A stretch of 64,000 nucleotides of DNA from SKLM01 sp964514285 (GTDB lineage Bacteria > Chloroflexota > Anaerolineae > B4-G1): positions 1 to 64,000 of the forward strand of contig CAZEQC010000006.1 in the NCBI GenBank assembly GCA_964514285.1, in the 5' to 3' direction. The notes under the pieces are model-generated. The model was not told the origin of the DNA and ran no database searches. It worked only from the letters and a program-made list of their open reading frames with translations. Positions 8,255 to 16,398 of the stretch are shown piece after piece. A program made the translations under genes and the position numbers. Position 1 is the stretch's first letter, and each line of letters starts with the position of its first letter.

Positions 8255-8743
8255 GTGAAAGGGAAGAGCAGGCGTGTAGGGATCAGAGCGGTTCTTGTCT
8301 CGGGGATGGTCCTCAGTCTGGTGGTAGCGTTGTTCGTGAATCTGGACGCACTCAGTTCGTTGGCGCAAGTAAGAGAGGTAACCCTGGAACAGGGTAAGGC
8401 GGCTGACGCTGCGCGGTTGGCCGGGCTGGCCGAAGCCTATCTCACGGGTGGACGCTCCCGCGTACGGGAGGCCGAGACGGCGAGGTTGACGGGGCTGGCC
8501 CATCATCATCTCGCCGGCAGCGATGCTGACTGCCAGCTCGTGGCCATGACGCGAGCCCAGCGGACGGACGCTGATCGGCTCACCCGACAAGCGGAGCATA
8601 CCACGGGATTATCCATCTCCCGGATGCCGGTTTTTGATCGGGGGCGGATGGCAACGTCCACTCGGCTTTCAGGCATCGCCGCCCGATTGGGGCTGGAGGT
8701 CGACGTTGATGCACCCGCGCTGGCTTGCCTCGGAGGACCGTGA
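8255..8743 (+). CDS. Small exported ARLxGLA-repeat protein
   Basis: Not a family I recognise. GTG 8255 is preferred over in-frame ATG 8237 because SD GAGGAGGT (8242-8249) lies just ahead of it; it gives 162 residues. A basic start followed by a hydrophobic stretch (AVLVSGMVLSLVVALFV) indicates a signal peptide or anchor. The rest is helical and repetitive: AARLAGLAEAYL, TARLTGLAHHHL, ADRLTRQAEH, STRLSGIAARLG. A second protein at 56525-57046 has the same design and the same kind of promoter. Predicted to act at or outside the membrane. It follows the BTAD regulator and ends at a strong terminator. Function unknown. Confidence 0.7.
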   Translation: MKGKSRRVGIRAVLVSGMVLSLVVALFVNLDALSSLAQVREVTLEQGKAADAARLAGLAEAYLTGGRSRVREAETARLTGLAHHHLAGSDADCQLVAMTRAQRTDADRLTRQAEHTTGLSISRMPVFDRGRMATSTRLSGIAARLGLEVDVDAPALACLGGP

Positions 8744-8791
8744 GTGAGCTTGTGACGAGCACAGCGACGGCGTGAAGCGTGCGAGTGTGAG

Positions 8792-8818
8792 AGCCAGGGA
8801 CCGTAGCCCTGGCTTTTG
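8792..8818 (+). terminator. Rho-independent terminator
   Basis: Perfect 8-bp stem AGCCAGGG / CCCTGGCT (8792-8799, 8807-8814) followed by TTTT. It closes the 8255 gene and separates it from the next promoter. Confidence 0.85.
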
Positions 8819-8842
8819 CGTTGCTGCAGGGATCGATCGTCA

Positions 8843-8875
8843 TGAAACGATCTAGAAACGGTATCTGGGTACTAT
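8843..8875 (+). promoter_or_regulatory. SARP-style operator and promoter (site 2)
   Basis: TGAAACG 8843-8849 and AGAAACG 8854-8860 (11-bp step), then 9 bp, then -10-like TACTAT at 8870-8875. It lies about 155 bp upstream of the nitroreductase start, after the terminator, with no other gene between. Confidence 0.65.
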
Positions 8876-9029
8876 CAGAACGCAGCACAGAGCTGGGTGA
8901 CGAGATTTCGGTTGCCGTCCGGGGAGGTCCTGGTTTTCGGGCGCTTGAGTCGTCCCGACACCCCCTCATCGGGCGCGCAGAACGGGAAGGTTGTCGTTCG
9001 AGAAAAACATCATACATTCGGAGGTTGAC

Positions 9030-9587
9030 ATGAAAGAGGAAGTCCTTAATACGATCCGAAAACGGCGAACGATTCGCCGCTACACCGATCAGGATTTGAG
9101 CGACGAGCAGATCGATACACTTCTGGAGATCGCTATGACGGCTCCTAACCGACTTAATCGCCAACCCTGGCACTTCATCGTCATTCGCGACAAGGATCTG
9201 CAGAAGCAGCTGGCTGACTTCCTGGGCCTGCACCCCTACCTGGAGCAGGCTCCGGTCGTGATCGTGGCTGCTGCGCGTCCTAAGCTTTCATCGACGTGGC
9301 AGATGGATCTCAGCGCCGCCATCGAAAACATCATGATCGCTGCGACCGCGATGGGGTTGGGAGCGGCGTGGGTTGGCGAGCCGGGCAGCGTGCTGTGGAC
9401 GATGGCAGAGGAGATGCTGCACGACGCCCTGCACATCCCTACTGAGCTCGGTCTGCGCATCCCGGCCCTGATCGCCGTGGGCTACCCGGCCCAAGAGCGA
9501 CCGCCGCACGGCAAGCACGATCGTTTCGATCGCACCAAGATCCATTACGGCCTCTGGGAGGGCAGAGCGTTGGGGGGCGAATCATAG
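9030..9587 (+). CDS. Nitroreductase-family FMN oxidoreductase
   Basis: 185 residues. N-terminal IRKRRTIRRYTDQ is the FMN-phosphate-binding start of the nitroreductase fold. APNRLNRQPWHFIVI (about residues 32-46) and the later AAWVGEP...LRIPALIAVGYP complete the pattern. These homodimeric flavoproteins reduce nitro, quinone or flavin-type substrates with NAD(P)H; the substrate here is not predictable. ATG 9030 is chosen because SD GGAGG (9020-9024) is 5 nt away, over an upstream in-frame ATG at 8991. Its promoter has the same heptamer arrangement as those of the two exported repeat proteins, and the gene ends at a terminator. Confidence 0.9.
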   Translation: MKEEVLNTIRKRRTIRRYTDQDLSDEQIDTLLEIAMTAPNRLNRQPWHFIVIRDKDLQKQLADFLGLHPYLEQAPVVIVAAARPKLSSTWQMDLSAAIENIMIAATAMGLGAAWVGEPGSVLWTMAEEMLHDALHIPTELGLRIPALIAVGYPAQERPPHGKHDRFDRTKIHYGLWEGRALGGES

Positions 9588-9622
9588 TTGTCCCCTTTGC
9601 CCCAAAGGCGTGATCGGTTGGA

Positions 9623-9660
9623 AGAAGCTCTGGGTTCCGCAGGAGCCCGGAGCTTCTTTT
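9623..9660 (+). terminator. Rho-independent terminator after nitroreductase
   Basis: AGAAGCTCTGGG (9623-9634) pairs with CCCGGAGCTTCT (9646-9657) with one mismatch, followed by a T-rich run. Confidence 0.8.
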
Positions 9661-9840
9661 GTTTTCCGATGGGGACGTCCTCCAGTAACCGTCTTCTCCA
9701 ACCTAATTCCAACTCTTCTCAACCGAGGACAGAGGGACACCAAACATCCCGCGTCGATTTCTGTGTTATCATAGAAGTCCAACATCCTTCGTATGGAGGG
9801 TGCGTCGCTCGTTGCCAGGCTGAACAGGCCTCAGGCGCCT

Positions 9841-9869
9841 TTGCTAGATTCTTCAACTGCCAGTACAAT
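9841..9869 (+). promoter_or_regulatory. Promoter candidate for gnd-zwf-pgl
   Basis: TTGCTA (9841-9846), 17-bp spacer, TACAAT (9864-9869), giving a leader of roughly 130 nt before gnd. Confidence 0.45.
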
Positions 9870-10003
9870 GCTGATGGCGTGTGGGTGCCTGTTGCCATTG
9901 CTCGATATCGGCGGGGTGATGAGAGGGTGATCGTGGATACGACGGCGGGCACCTTCTTCGAGGATGTGTAGGTCGGAAGCTTAGATCGGGAAGGAGGAAG
10001 GTG

Positions 10004-10924
10004 ATGGACCTGGGAATCGTTGGATTGGGCAAGATGGGTGCCAACATGGCGCGTCGGTTGTCGCGGGACGGCCACCGCGTGGTTGGCTACAATCGCAGCG
10101 TCGAGGTCGCTCATGACCTGGCAGATGAAGAGGAGATGGTCGTTCCGGTAGAGTCGCTGGAGGCGCTGGTCGAAAAGCTGACCCCGCCGCGAGCCGCCTG
10201 GTCGATGGTCCCCGCTGGCGGCCCCACCGAGCAGGTGGTTACCTCTCTGTTGGAGGTCCTGGAGCCGGATGACATCATCATCGACGGCGGTAACTCCAAC
10301 TACAAGGACTCGCTGCGACGTGCGGAGATGGTGACCGAGAAGGGATTACACTTTGTGGACGTGGGCGTCAGTGGCGGCATCTGGGGGCTTAAGGAGGGCT
10401 ACGGTATGATGGTCGGCGGCGAGGAGGAGATTGTGGACCATCTGAGTCCGATCTTTGAGACGCTGGCCCCCGGGCCGAAGAAGGGTTGGGGCCGAGTCGG
10501 GCCGAATGGGGCCGGCCACTTCGTGAAGATGGTGCACAACGGCATTGAGTACGGCATCATGGAGGCCTACGCCGAGGGGTTTGAGATTATGCAGCAGAAG
10601 GAGGCGTTCGGTCTCGATCTCCACAACGTGGCCGAGATCTGGCGCTTCGGCACCGTCATCCGTTCCTGGCTCCTCGATCTGACGGCCCGGGCGCTGGAGG
10701 AGGATCAGGCGCTCAGCGACATCGCGGGTTACGTGGAGGACTCCGGGGAAGGGCGCTGGACGGTCTTCGAATCTATCGACCTGGACGTGCCGGCGCCGGT
10801 CATCACCCTGGCGCTACAGATGCGGCTCGCCAGTCGACAGGAGGAGAGCTACGCTGCTAAGCTATTGGCTGCTCTTCGCAATCAGTTCGGCGGCCACGCC
10901 GTGAAGCACGACGACGAGGCATAA
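10004..10924 (+). CDS. gnd: 6-phosphogluconate dehydrogenase, decarboxylating (short type)
   Basis: 306 residues, the short GndA-like form rather than the long one of about 470. The NADP(+)-binding GLGKMGANMARRL starts at residue 6. IIIDGGNSNYKDS, VSGGIWGLKEGYGMMVGG, and GAGHFVKMVHNGIEYG with the catalytic Lys follow. It oxidatively decarboxylates 6-phosphogluconate to ribulose-5-phosphate. SD AGGAGG (9992-9997) is 6 nt before ATG 10004; GTG 10001 is the near alternative. It forms a tight unit with zwf (17 bp) and pgl: the complete oxidative branch. Confidence 0.95.
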   Translation: MDLGIVGLGKMGANMARRLSRDGHRVVGYNRSVEVAHDLADEEEMVVPVESLEALVEKLTPPRAAWSMVPAGGPTEQVVTSLLEVLEPDDIIIDGGNSNYKDSLRRAEMVTEKGLHFVDVGVSGGIWGLKEGYGMMVGGEEEIVDHLSPIFETLAPGPKKGWGRVGPNGAGHFVKMVHNGIEYGIMEAYAEGFEIMQQKEAFGLDLHNVAEIWRFGTVIRSWLLDLTARALEEDQALSDIAGYVEDSGEGRWTVFESIDLDVPAPVITLALQMRLASRQEESYAAKLLAALRNQFGGHAVKHDDEA

Positions 10925-10941
10925 CGGCTGGAGGCCTAGTT

Positions 10942-12447
10942 ATGAATCCTATTGGTCGTTCAAAGCCTGCTACGATTGTTATCTTCGGCGCGTCGGGCGA
11001 TCTGACGCATCGGAAGCTGGTGCCGGCGCTTCACACCCTTTCGTGTCGCCAGTTGCTCTCCCCAGCGACGCGCGTGATCGGTGTATCGAGGAGTGAGTAT
11101 TCCGACGAGGCGTTCCGAGAGCACCTCTACGACGGCATCGTCGAATACTCCCGGGCGGCGTCCGGCCCGAGCGGCGTCTGCCAGCTCTGGTCTGACTACG
11201 CCGAGAACTACACTTACATGGCCGGCGACCTCTCTGATCTAGAGACCTATCGACGGCTCGGCGATCGCCTGGCGTCGTCAGGCGATCCGGACGACGCTGG
11301 CTCGACCTCTCGCTCGGGCAGCAACGTCCTTTTCTACATGGCCGTTCCGCCCGTTCTGTACACCATGATCGTCGACCGTCTGGGGAAGGCTGGGCTCAAC
11401 CAGAGCGAGAGCGGCTGGCGCCGCGTCATCGTGGAGAAGCCCTTCGGTCACGACCTGGAGAGCGCGCGTCAGCTCAATGACGAGCTCCACGCCGTCTTCG
11501 ACGAGCAGCAGATCTACCGCATCGACCACTATCTGGGCAAGGAGACGGTGCAGAACATTATGAGCTTCCGCTTCGCCAACGCCATCTTCGAGCCCCTCTG
11601 GAGCCGCAACTACATCGATCACGTGCAGATCAGCGTGGCGGAGGACGTCGGCGTCGGTCATCGCGCTGGCTACTACGAGGACGCCGGGGTGCTGCGCGAT
11701 ATGTTCCAGAACCATCTGATGCAGCTGCTGACGCTGACGGCGCTGGAGCCACCGGTCGCTTTCGAGGCCAACGCGCTGCGCGATGAGAAAGCTAAGGTCC
11801 TGGAGGCCATCTCGCCGATCACCGACAGCGTGCGTGGTCAATACCGCTCCTATCGCGATGATGAGGATGTCGCGCCCGATTCCGACACGGCGACCTACGC
11901 CGCCCTCAAGCTTTGGGTCGATAACTGGCGCTGGCGGGGCGTGCCGTTCTACCTGCGGTCGGGGAAGCGCTTGGCGCTCAAGACCACGGAGGTTGCCATT
12001 GAGTTCAAGTGTGTGCCCCATCTCATGTTCGCCATCGAGCGGGAGAGGGACATCAGGCCAGACGTCCTCTCCCTCTGCATCCAGCCAAACGAGGGGATCC
12101 ATCTCAATTTCCAGGCCAAGGAGCCCGGCGCCGGCATGCAGACCCGGCCGGTGACGATGGAGTTTCACTATGCGGATGAGTTCGGGTCTGGGGCCCTTCC
12201 GGAGGCCTACGAGAGGCTGTTGCTCGATGCTCTCAATGGCGACGCGTCGCTCTTCGCCCGGGCCGATGAGATCGAACTAGCTTGGTCCCTGATCGACCCC
12301 GTGTTGGAACGATGGGAGGGGGAGGACGCACCTCCCTTGGCGTTCTATGAGTCTGGCACGTGGGGGCCATCGGAGGCGGATCAGCTCCTGGCACGCGACG
12401 GGCGGGCCTGGCACCAGCAGTGTTGTGGTGGCGGGGAGAAGACGTGA
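10942..12447 (+). CDS. zwf: Glucose-6-phosphate 1-dehydrogenase
   Basis: 501 residues. The nucleotide-binding GASGDLTHRKLVPALH lies near the N-terminus. The substrate-binding/catalytic signature RIDHYLGKE lies near residue 194. Later blocks GVPFYLRSGKRL and YADEFGSGALPEAYERLLLDA are typical. It oxidises glucose-6-phosphate to 6-phosphogluconolactone using NADP(+)/NAD(+). It follows gnd after 17 bp and overlaps the pgl start by 4 bp, so the enzyme and the lactonase consuming its product are probably translationally coupled. Confidence 0.96.
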   Translation: MNPIGRSKPATIVIFGASGDLTHRKLVPALHTLSCRQLLSPATRVIGVSRSEYSDEAFREHLYDGIVEYSRAASGPSGVCQLWSDYAENYTYMAGDLSDLETYRRLGDRLASSGDPDDAGSTSRSGSNVLFYMAVPPVLYTMIVDRLGKAGLNQSESGWRRVIVEKPFGHDLESARQLNDELHAVFDEQQIYRIDHYLGKETVQNIMSFRFANAIFEPLWSRNYIDHVQISVAEDVGVGHRAGYYEDAGVLRDMFQNHLMQLLTLTALEPPVAFEANALRDEKAKVLEAISPITDSVRGQYRSYRDDEDVAPDSDTATYAALKLWVDNWRWRGVPFYLRSGKRLALKTTEVAIEFKCVPHLMFAIERERDIRPDVLSLCIQPNEGIHLNFQAKEPGAGMQTRPVTMEFHYADEFGSGALPEAYERLLLDALNGDASLFARADEIELAWSLIDPVLERWEGEDAPPLAFYESGTWGPSEADQLLARDGRAWHQQCCGGGEKT

Positions 12448-13163
12448 GCGACCTTGTGGTCGTCTCCGACGTCGACCGTCTGGCCCAGGTGGCAGCGAAG
12501 CGGTTCGTCGCTCTCGCATCCGCCGCCATAAACGAGCGAGGCCGCTTCGTGGTGGCTCTCTCCGGGGGCTCGACCCCGCGGCCGATGTACCGCCGTCTGG
12601 CCGAAGAACCGCAGGCTTTGGCGGTCGACTGGTCCAGGGTCGAGCTCTTCTGGGGGGACGAGCGCTGCGTGCCGCCCGACCACGCCGACAGCAACTACCG
12701 GATGGCCCGCCGGGCGCTGCTTGATGGCGACCAGCACGATGGCGTGGGAATCCCCGATACTCAGGTCCACCGCATTCGCGGAGAGCTCCCCCCTCGAGAG
12801 GCTGCAGCAGTCTACAGGAAGGAGCTCAACGCTGTGCTGGGCGAGGACGGGCGCTTTGATCTGATCCTCTTGGGCCTGGGGACCGATGGGCACACGGCCT
12901 CCCTCTTTCCGGGCACGACGGCGGTCGAGGAGCGGGGGCGGGACGTGGTCGCCGTCTGCGTGGAGAAACTGGCGTCCTGGCGGGTCACGCTGACCCTCCC
13001 GGCGATTAACCGTGCCCGGCACGTGATCTTCCTCGTCAGCGGAGAGAGAAAGGCCGACGCGCTGGCGCGCATCCGGGCCGGGGATGAGGCTCCGGCCAGC
13101 ATGGTTCAGCCGGTGGAGGGGACGTTGACCTGGCTCGTAGATCGGGACGCTGCCGCCGGGTGA
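12444..13163 (+). CDS. pgl: 6-phosphogluconolactonase (DevB type)
   Basis: 239 residues from GTG 12444, chosen because GTGA overlaps the zwf stop; an in-frame ATG further upstream lies inside zwf. Family motifs: VVALSGGSTPRPMYRRL (about 33-49), VELFWGDERCVPPDHADSNY (about 67-86), ILLGLGTDGHTASLFPG (about 144-160). It hydrolyses 6-phosphogluconolactone in the cytoplasm and closes the oxidative pentose-phosphate set. Length fits the family. Confidence 0.95.
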   Translation: MSDLVVVSDVDRLAQVAAKRFVALASAAINERGRFVVALSGGSTPRPMYRRLAEEPQALAVDWSRVELFWGDERCVPPDHADSNYRMARRALLDGDQHDGVGIPDTQVHRIRGELPPREAAAVYRKELNAVLGEDGRFDLILLGLGTDGHTASLFPGTTAVEERGRDVVAVCVEKLASWRVTLTLPAINRARHVIFLVSGERKADALARIRAGDEAPASMVQPVEGTLTWLVDRDAAAG

Positions 13164-13235
13164 CCTACCCGGTGGTTTCGTACCTATGGTCGGGGCCACG
13201 GACTGAGTCGCGATGCCCCCGACGTAAGATGTCCG

Positions 13236-13303
13236 TCACTCACCTCGTCTATGTGTCGGTGAGGAGAGAGCGTCGCCGCAGACGTTCCTAGAGAGGTGAG
13301 TGA
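13236..13303 (+). promoter_or_regulatory. Inverted repeat that could mask the ribosome-binding site
   Basis: TCACTCACCTC (13236-13246) is an exact reverse complement of GAGGTGAGTGA (13293-13303). The downstream arm contains the GAGGTGAG SD of the lipoprotein gene at 13310. If both arms are in one transcript, pairing would hide the SD. The 46-nt intervening loop also holds smaller helices. Confidence 0.55.
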
Positions 13304-13309
13304 TGAGTG

Positions 13310-14353
13310 ATGAAGAATCGACCTGATAAACGAGACGATAAGACGACAGGGTTGTCGAGGCGTGAGCTGCTCAAGCGCATCGTGTGTGGAGGGCTGGCGG
13401 CCAGCGGCGTGGGGACGCTGCTTTCATCCTGCGCCCCGGGGGCCATCGACGCCCGAGAAGAGGCCTCAACGTCCGGGCAGGAGGAGGCTCCTTCGCACGG
13501 CCTTCCCACGGAAGAGGGCCTCTGGACGCCTCCCGTGTCCCATCAAGCTGATCTGCCAACAGGAGAGGGCCACGTTGAGATAGAAGGTGTTGGGACCTTC
13601 CCCTTTGATGCGCAGCAAGTAGAGAGACAGCGTCCTGACGTTTTCCAGCCTGGCCATTTTTCCTTGTTCGACGCGTTGGTCCATATCTCGAAGAAGGGGG
13701 CCATCGCCCTGGACTATCACTTCGACGAGGGTATGGACACCCACGTCATCGACGCCATCGATGGTGAGAGCGGATGGTGGCACAACGCTTACTATGCCTC
13801 AGGCTGGTTCGAGCCCAACGTCTTTCGTATGGACATGTATCCCTATAAGGACAACACCCGTATCCGGCTCGATAAGGAGAGCGACAAGCGCCTCACGGCC
13901 ATCTATCGCGCGTTCCGGGAGGAGGTCGACCGTCTGAAGAGCAACGGCGGTCAGGTCATCATCCCGCGGTTTCGAATCCGCACGCCCAACGGTCGGGTGG
14001 CGTTCCAGAATGTGGAGGTGAGGCCGCACGACGTGCGGCTCGACGTGCTGCAGCCCGGTGTGATCACTGCGTTGGATGCTTTGATCAGCTTGGCGGAGCA
14101 GGGCGAGATCCCGGGTTTGAAGCTGACCTGGTATGAGCGCATAGCGGGCGCCGAGCCGGTTGACAGCTACTGGGTGGAGGAGCTTAACGGCGATGTCGCT
14201 GTGGGAGGCTGTGGATTCGTCTATGAGACCGGGCCGCAGGGGTTCGCGGGCTTCTCGGGGACGCACATCCACATCCCCTCCGACGTACGGGTGACCGTCT
14301 CGCCCGAGTACGCACTCTGGTTCTGGATTTGCCTGGGACGAGGTGGCTTGTAG
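13310..14353 (+). CDS. Lipoprotein with internal duplication, partner of DUF4405 protein
   Basis: 347 residues. The N-terminus SRRELLKRIVCGG resembles a Tat-type twin-arginine signal and runs into lipobox LLSSC (around residue 40), so export and lipid anchoring on the outer face are likely. After a linker come two related units: QPGHFSLFDALVHISKKGAI...DYHF and QPGVITALDALISLAEQGEIPGLKLTW. Each is followed by a Gly/Trp/Tyr-rich segment (GWWHNAYYASGW; GGCGFVYETGPQG). I do not recognise a named enzyme family. The next gene, 2 bp away, encodes a cytochrome-b-like DUF4405 membrane protein, so a membrane redox or sensing pair is a reasonable inference. GTG 13307 is an equally possible start. Confidence 0.75.
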   Translation: MKNRPDKRDDKTTGLSRRELLKRIVCGGLAASGVGTLLSSCAPGAIDAREEASTSGQEEAPSHGLPTEEGLWTPPVSHQADLPTGEGHVEIEGVGTFPFDAQQVERQRPDVFQPGHFSLFDALVHISKKGAIALDYHFDEGMDTHVIDAIDGESGWWHNAYYASGWFEPNVFRMDMYPYKDNTRIRLDKESDKRLTAIYRAFREEVDRLKSNGGQVIIPRFRIRTPNGRVAFQNVEVRPHDVRLDVLQPGVITALDALISLAEQGEIPGLKLTWYERIAGAEPVDSYWVEELNGDVAVGGCGFVYETGPQGFAGFSGTHIHIPSDVRVTVSPEYALWFWICLGRGGL

Positions 14354-14355
14354 CT

Positions 14356-14652
14356 ATGCGTCAATCGATGAGGAATTATTGGCTCGACGTGGTGATGGCC
14401 TTGCTGGCGTTGGGCGTGGGGATCTCTGCGCTGCTGCTCTGGGTCGTCCTGCCCCAGGGTTATTTCGCCACGCGGCTGCTTTGGATCCAGGTCCACAAAT
14501 GGACCGGCCTGGGTCTCTCCATCGCCGCGCTGTTACATGTGGTGTTGCACTGGAGTTGGTTGATACGCATGACGAAGCGCGTTCTAGAGCGGTTCTCCCC
14601 GGCGGATCCGACGAGCTTCAGCAGGCAGCGTCAGGACCCCGACTGGATGTGA
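14356..14652 (+). CDS. DUF4405 membrane protein (cytochrome-b-like)
   Basis: 98 residues with two or three membrane segments. NYWLDVVMALLALGVGISALLLWVVLP and the following WIQVHKWTGLGLSIAALLHVVLHWSWL match DUF4405. The spaced histidines in VHKW, LLHVV and LHWSW could be haem ligands. ATG 14356 is chosen, 2 bp after the lipoprotein stop; the upstream in-frame ATG lies inside that gene. Probably co-transcribed with the lipoprotein. Redox role inferred, not shown. Confidence 0.75.
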   Translation: MRQSMRNYWLDVVMALLALGVGISALLLWVVLPQGYFATRLLWIQVHKWTGLGLSIAALLHVVLHWSWLIRMTKRVLERFSPADPTSFSRQRQDPDWM

Positions 14653-14811
14653 CGGGTGGACGTCGAGAGCCGTCAGGTCTGACGGTCGATGGGGGGACGA
14701 CGAGCAATGGTGGAGGGGACGTCCGCAGGCGCTCTCTATGATGTCCGGTGAAGAAATTCCCTTCCTGAGGTGGATGAGCATCCGAGTTAGCTCAGCGGTA
14801 GGAGGCGGCAC

Positions 14812-16266
14812 GTGGCAGAGGTGTATGATCTCGTCGTCGTTGGCGGTGGCTCGGCGGGGCTGACCGCCGTTGGCTTCGCCCGGGGCATGGATGCCCGGGT
14901 GGCTTTGGTCGAGAGGGAGCGGACCGGGGGCGACTGTACCTGGACCGGCTGCATCCCGAGCAAGGCGCTGCTCAAGGTGGCCAAGGTGGCTCATCATATG
15001 CGCTCCGCCGGGCGCTACGGGGTGACCGCCGTCGAGCCGCAGGTCGACCTGAAAGCGGTGATGGCCCACGTCCACGACATCGTGTTGGAGACCTACGATG
15101 AGGAGACCCCGGAGGCGCTGCGGGAGCAGGGTGTCGACGTCGTTCTCGGCCAGGCTCGCTTCGTCGGCCCCCACACCTTGGTCGTCGGCGACCTCACGCT
15201 GAAGGCGCGCAACGTCGTGATCGCGAGTGGGGCCCATCCCTTCGTGCCCGCGATTGACGGCCTGGACAGCGTGGATTACCTCACGACAACGACGATCTGG
15301 GATCTGGAGGATCTTCCCCATCATCTGATCGTCGTTGGCGGAGGACCGGTAGGGTGCGAGATGGCTCAGGCCTTCCACCGATTGGGTGCGGAGGTGACCA
15401 TCGTCCAATCCCGCGACCGGCTGCTGCCCAGAGATGATCGCGAGGCCTCACGCCTGCTGGGGGAGATCTTCCGAGAGGAGGGCATTGAGGTCTTCTGCGG
15501 CAGCAGGGCGGCCCGAACATGGCAGGACGACGAGGGGATCCACGTCGTGGCGGGCGATCGCACGGTGGGGGGCGACGCTCTGCTGGTGGCCGTTGGCCGT
15601 CAGCCAAACGTGGAGAGCCTCGGCCTGGAGAAGGCGGGCGTGGCGTACACTGATGGGGGCATTGAGGTGGACGACAAGCTGCGCACCCATCAGCCCCACA
15701 TCTTCGCCGCCGGGGACTGCCTGGGCGCGCATCAATTCACCCACTACGCCGGCTGGCAGGCGGCCATCGCCGTCAGCAACGCGCTCCTTCCTGTGGCGTT
15801 GAACGGCGTGCGTCAGACGGTGCCCTGGACGACGTTCACCGAGCCGGAGGTTGCCCACGTCGGCCTCACCGAGGCGCAGGCTCGCGAGCGGTTCGGCGCT
15901 GGCGTGGAGACCCTCAGTTGGTCTATGAAGAGGGTTGACCGACCAAGAGCGGAGGGGGACACCAGGGGCTTCGTCAAGGTGGTGCACAGGGACGGCAGCG
16001 TCCTCGGTGCGACCATCGTCTCAGAACGGGCCGGCGAGCTGATCCAGGAGTGGATCTACGTCATGGAACACGGCCTGAAGCTTCGCGACGTGGCCATGGG
16101 GGTCCACGTCTACCCCACCTTCTCGCGGGCCAACGCGAAGATCGGCGGGCAGCTGGTCGTGGACCGTCTTCTGGAGGGCAAGTTTAGCCGGCCTGTCAAG
16201 GGTGTGCTCTGGCTCTTGCTCCGCTGGATGCGTTGGCGGCTGGGAACCCAGCCTCGCGGCTTTTAG
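14812..16266 (+). CDS. Dihydrolipoamide dehydrogenase / mercuric-reductase-like flavin disulfide oxidoreductase
   Basis: 484 residues from GTG 14812 with SD GGAGG 11 nt earlier. FAD-binding LVVVGGGSAGLTAVGFA is at the N-terminus. The redox disulfide GGDCTWTGCIPSKALL lies near residues 40-55. The NAD(P) motif IVVGGGPVGCEMAQAFHRLG is near 170, the second FAD motif HIFAAGDCLG near 300, and the dimerisation-domain signature HVYPTFSRAN near 433. The MerA N-terminal heavy-metal domain and terminal Cys pair are absent, so it is not a true mercuric reductase. No 2-oxoacid dehydrogenase genes adjoin it. Substrate uncertain. Confidence 0.88.
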   Translation: MAEVYDLVVVGGGSAGLTAVGFARGMDARVALVERERTGGDCTWTGCIPSKALLKVAKVAHHMRSAGRYGVTAVEPQVDLKAVMAHVHDIVLETYDEETPEALREQGVDVVLGQARFVGPHTLVVGDLTLKARNVVIASGAHPFVPAIDGLDSVDYLTTTTIWDLEDLPHHLIVVGGGPVGCEMAQAFHRLGAEVTIVQSRDRLLPRDDREASRLLGEIFREEGIEVFCGSRAARTWQDDEGIHVVAGDRTVGGDALLVAVGRQPNVESLGLEKAGVAYTDGGIEVDDKLRTHQPHIFAAGDCLGAHQFTHYAGWQAAIAVSNALLPVALNGVRQTVPWTTFTEPEVAHVGLTEAQARERFGAGVETLSWSMKRVDRPRAEGDTRGFVKVVHRDGSVLGATIVSERAGELIQEWIYVMEHGLKLRDVAMGVHVYPTFSRANAKIGGQLVVDRLLEGKFSRPVKGVLWLLLRWMRWRLGTQPRGF

Positions 16267-16282
16267 CCGCTGCTCAGGGTGG

Positions 16283-16288
16283 TATAAT
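16283..16288 (+). promoter_or_regulatory. -10 box TATAAT before EamA/serine dehydratase genes
   Basis: A perfect TATAAT within GGTATAATGG, 17 bp after the flavoprotein stop. No convincing -35 is seen. Confidence 0.5.
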
Positions 16289-16398
16289 GGGGTGTGTGTC
16301 CGAAGTCTTGACCCATGTAGAGGGGGAGAGCCATCGCATCGACGCCGCCACCGGATCAAAACAGTCACCCCGGTCAACCAAGTCGCCCCGCGCAGACC

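Larger units (their letters stand above)
9588..10003. other. Intergenic region, terminator plus gnd leader
   Basis: About 415 bp between nitroreductase and gnd. It holds the terminator at 9623-9660 and a promoter candidate at 9841-9869. A 127-codon open frame (9588-9971) runs through the terminator, has no SD and low-complexity composition, and is not called as a gene. Confidence 0.7.

Noticed and set aside
9588..9971. 127-codon ORF between nitroreductase and gnd
   Set aside because: It runs through a clear terminator, has no SD and no recognisable composition.
14778..14811. tRNA-like 5' portion (TAGCTCAGCGGTAG) just before the flavoprotein start
   Set aside because: The D-arm wording is present but no anticodon arm, T-arm or matching 3' acceptor follows; the same bases supply the SD GGAGG. 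Treated as chance or a remnant.
14812..16266. Mercuric reductase (merA)
   Set aside because: It lacks the heavy-metal-binding N-terminal domain and the C-terminal Cys pair; no mer genes nearby.
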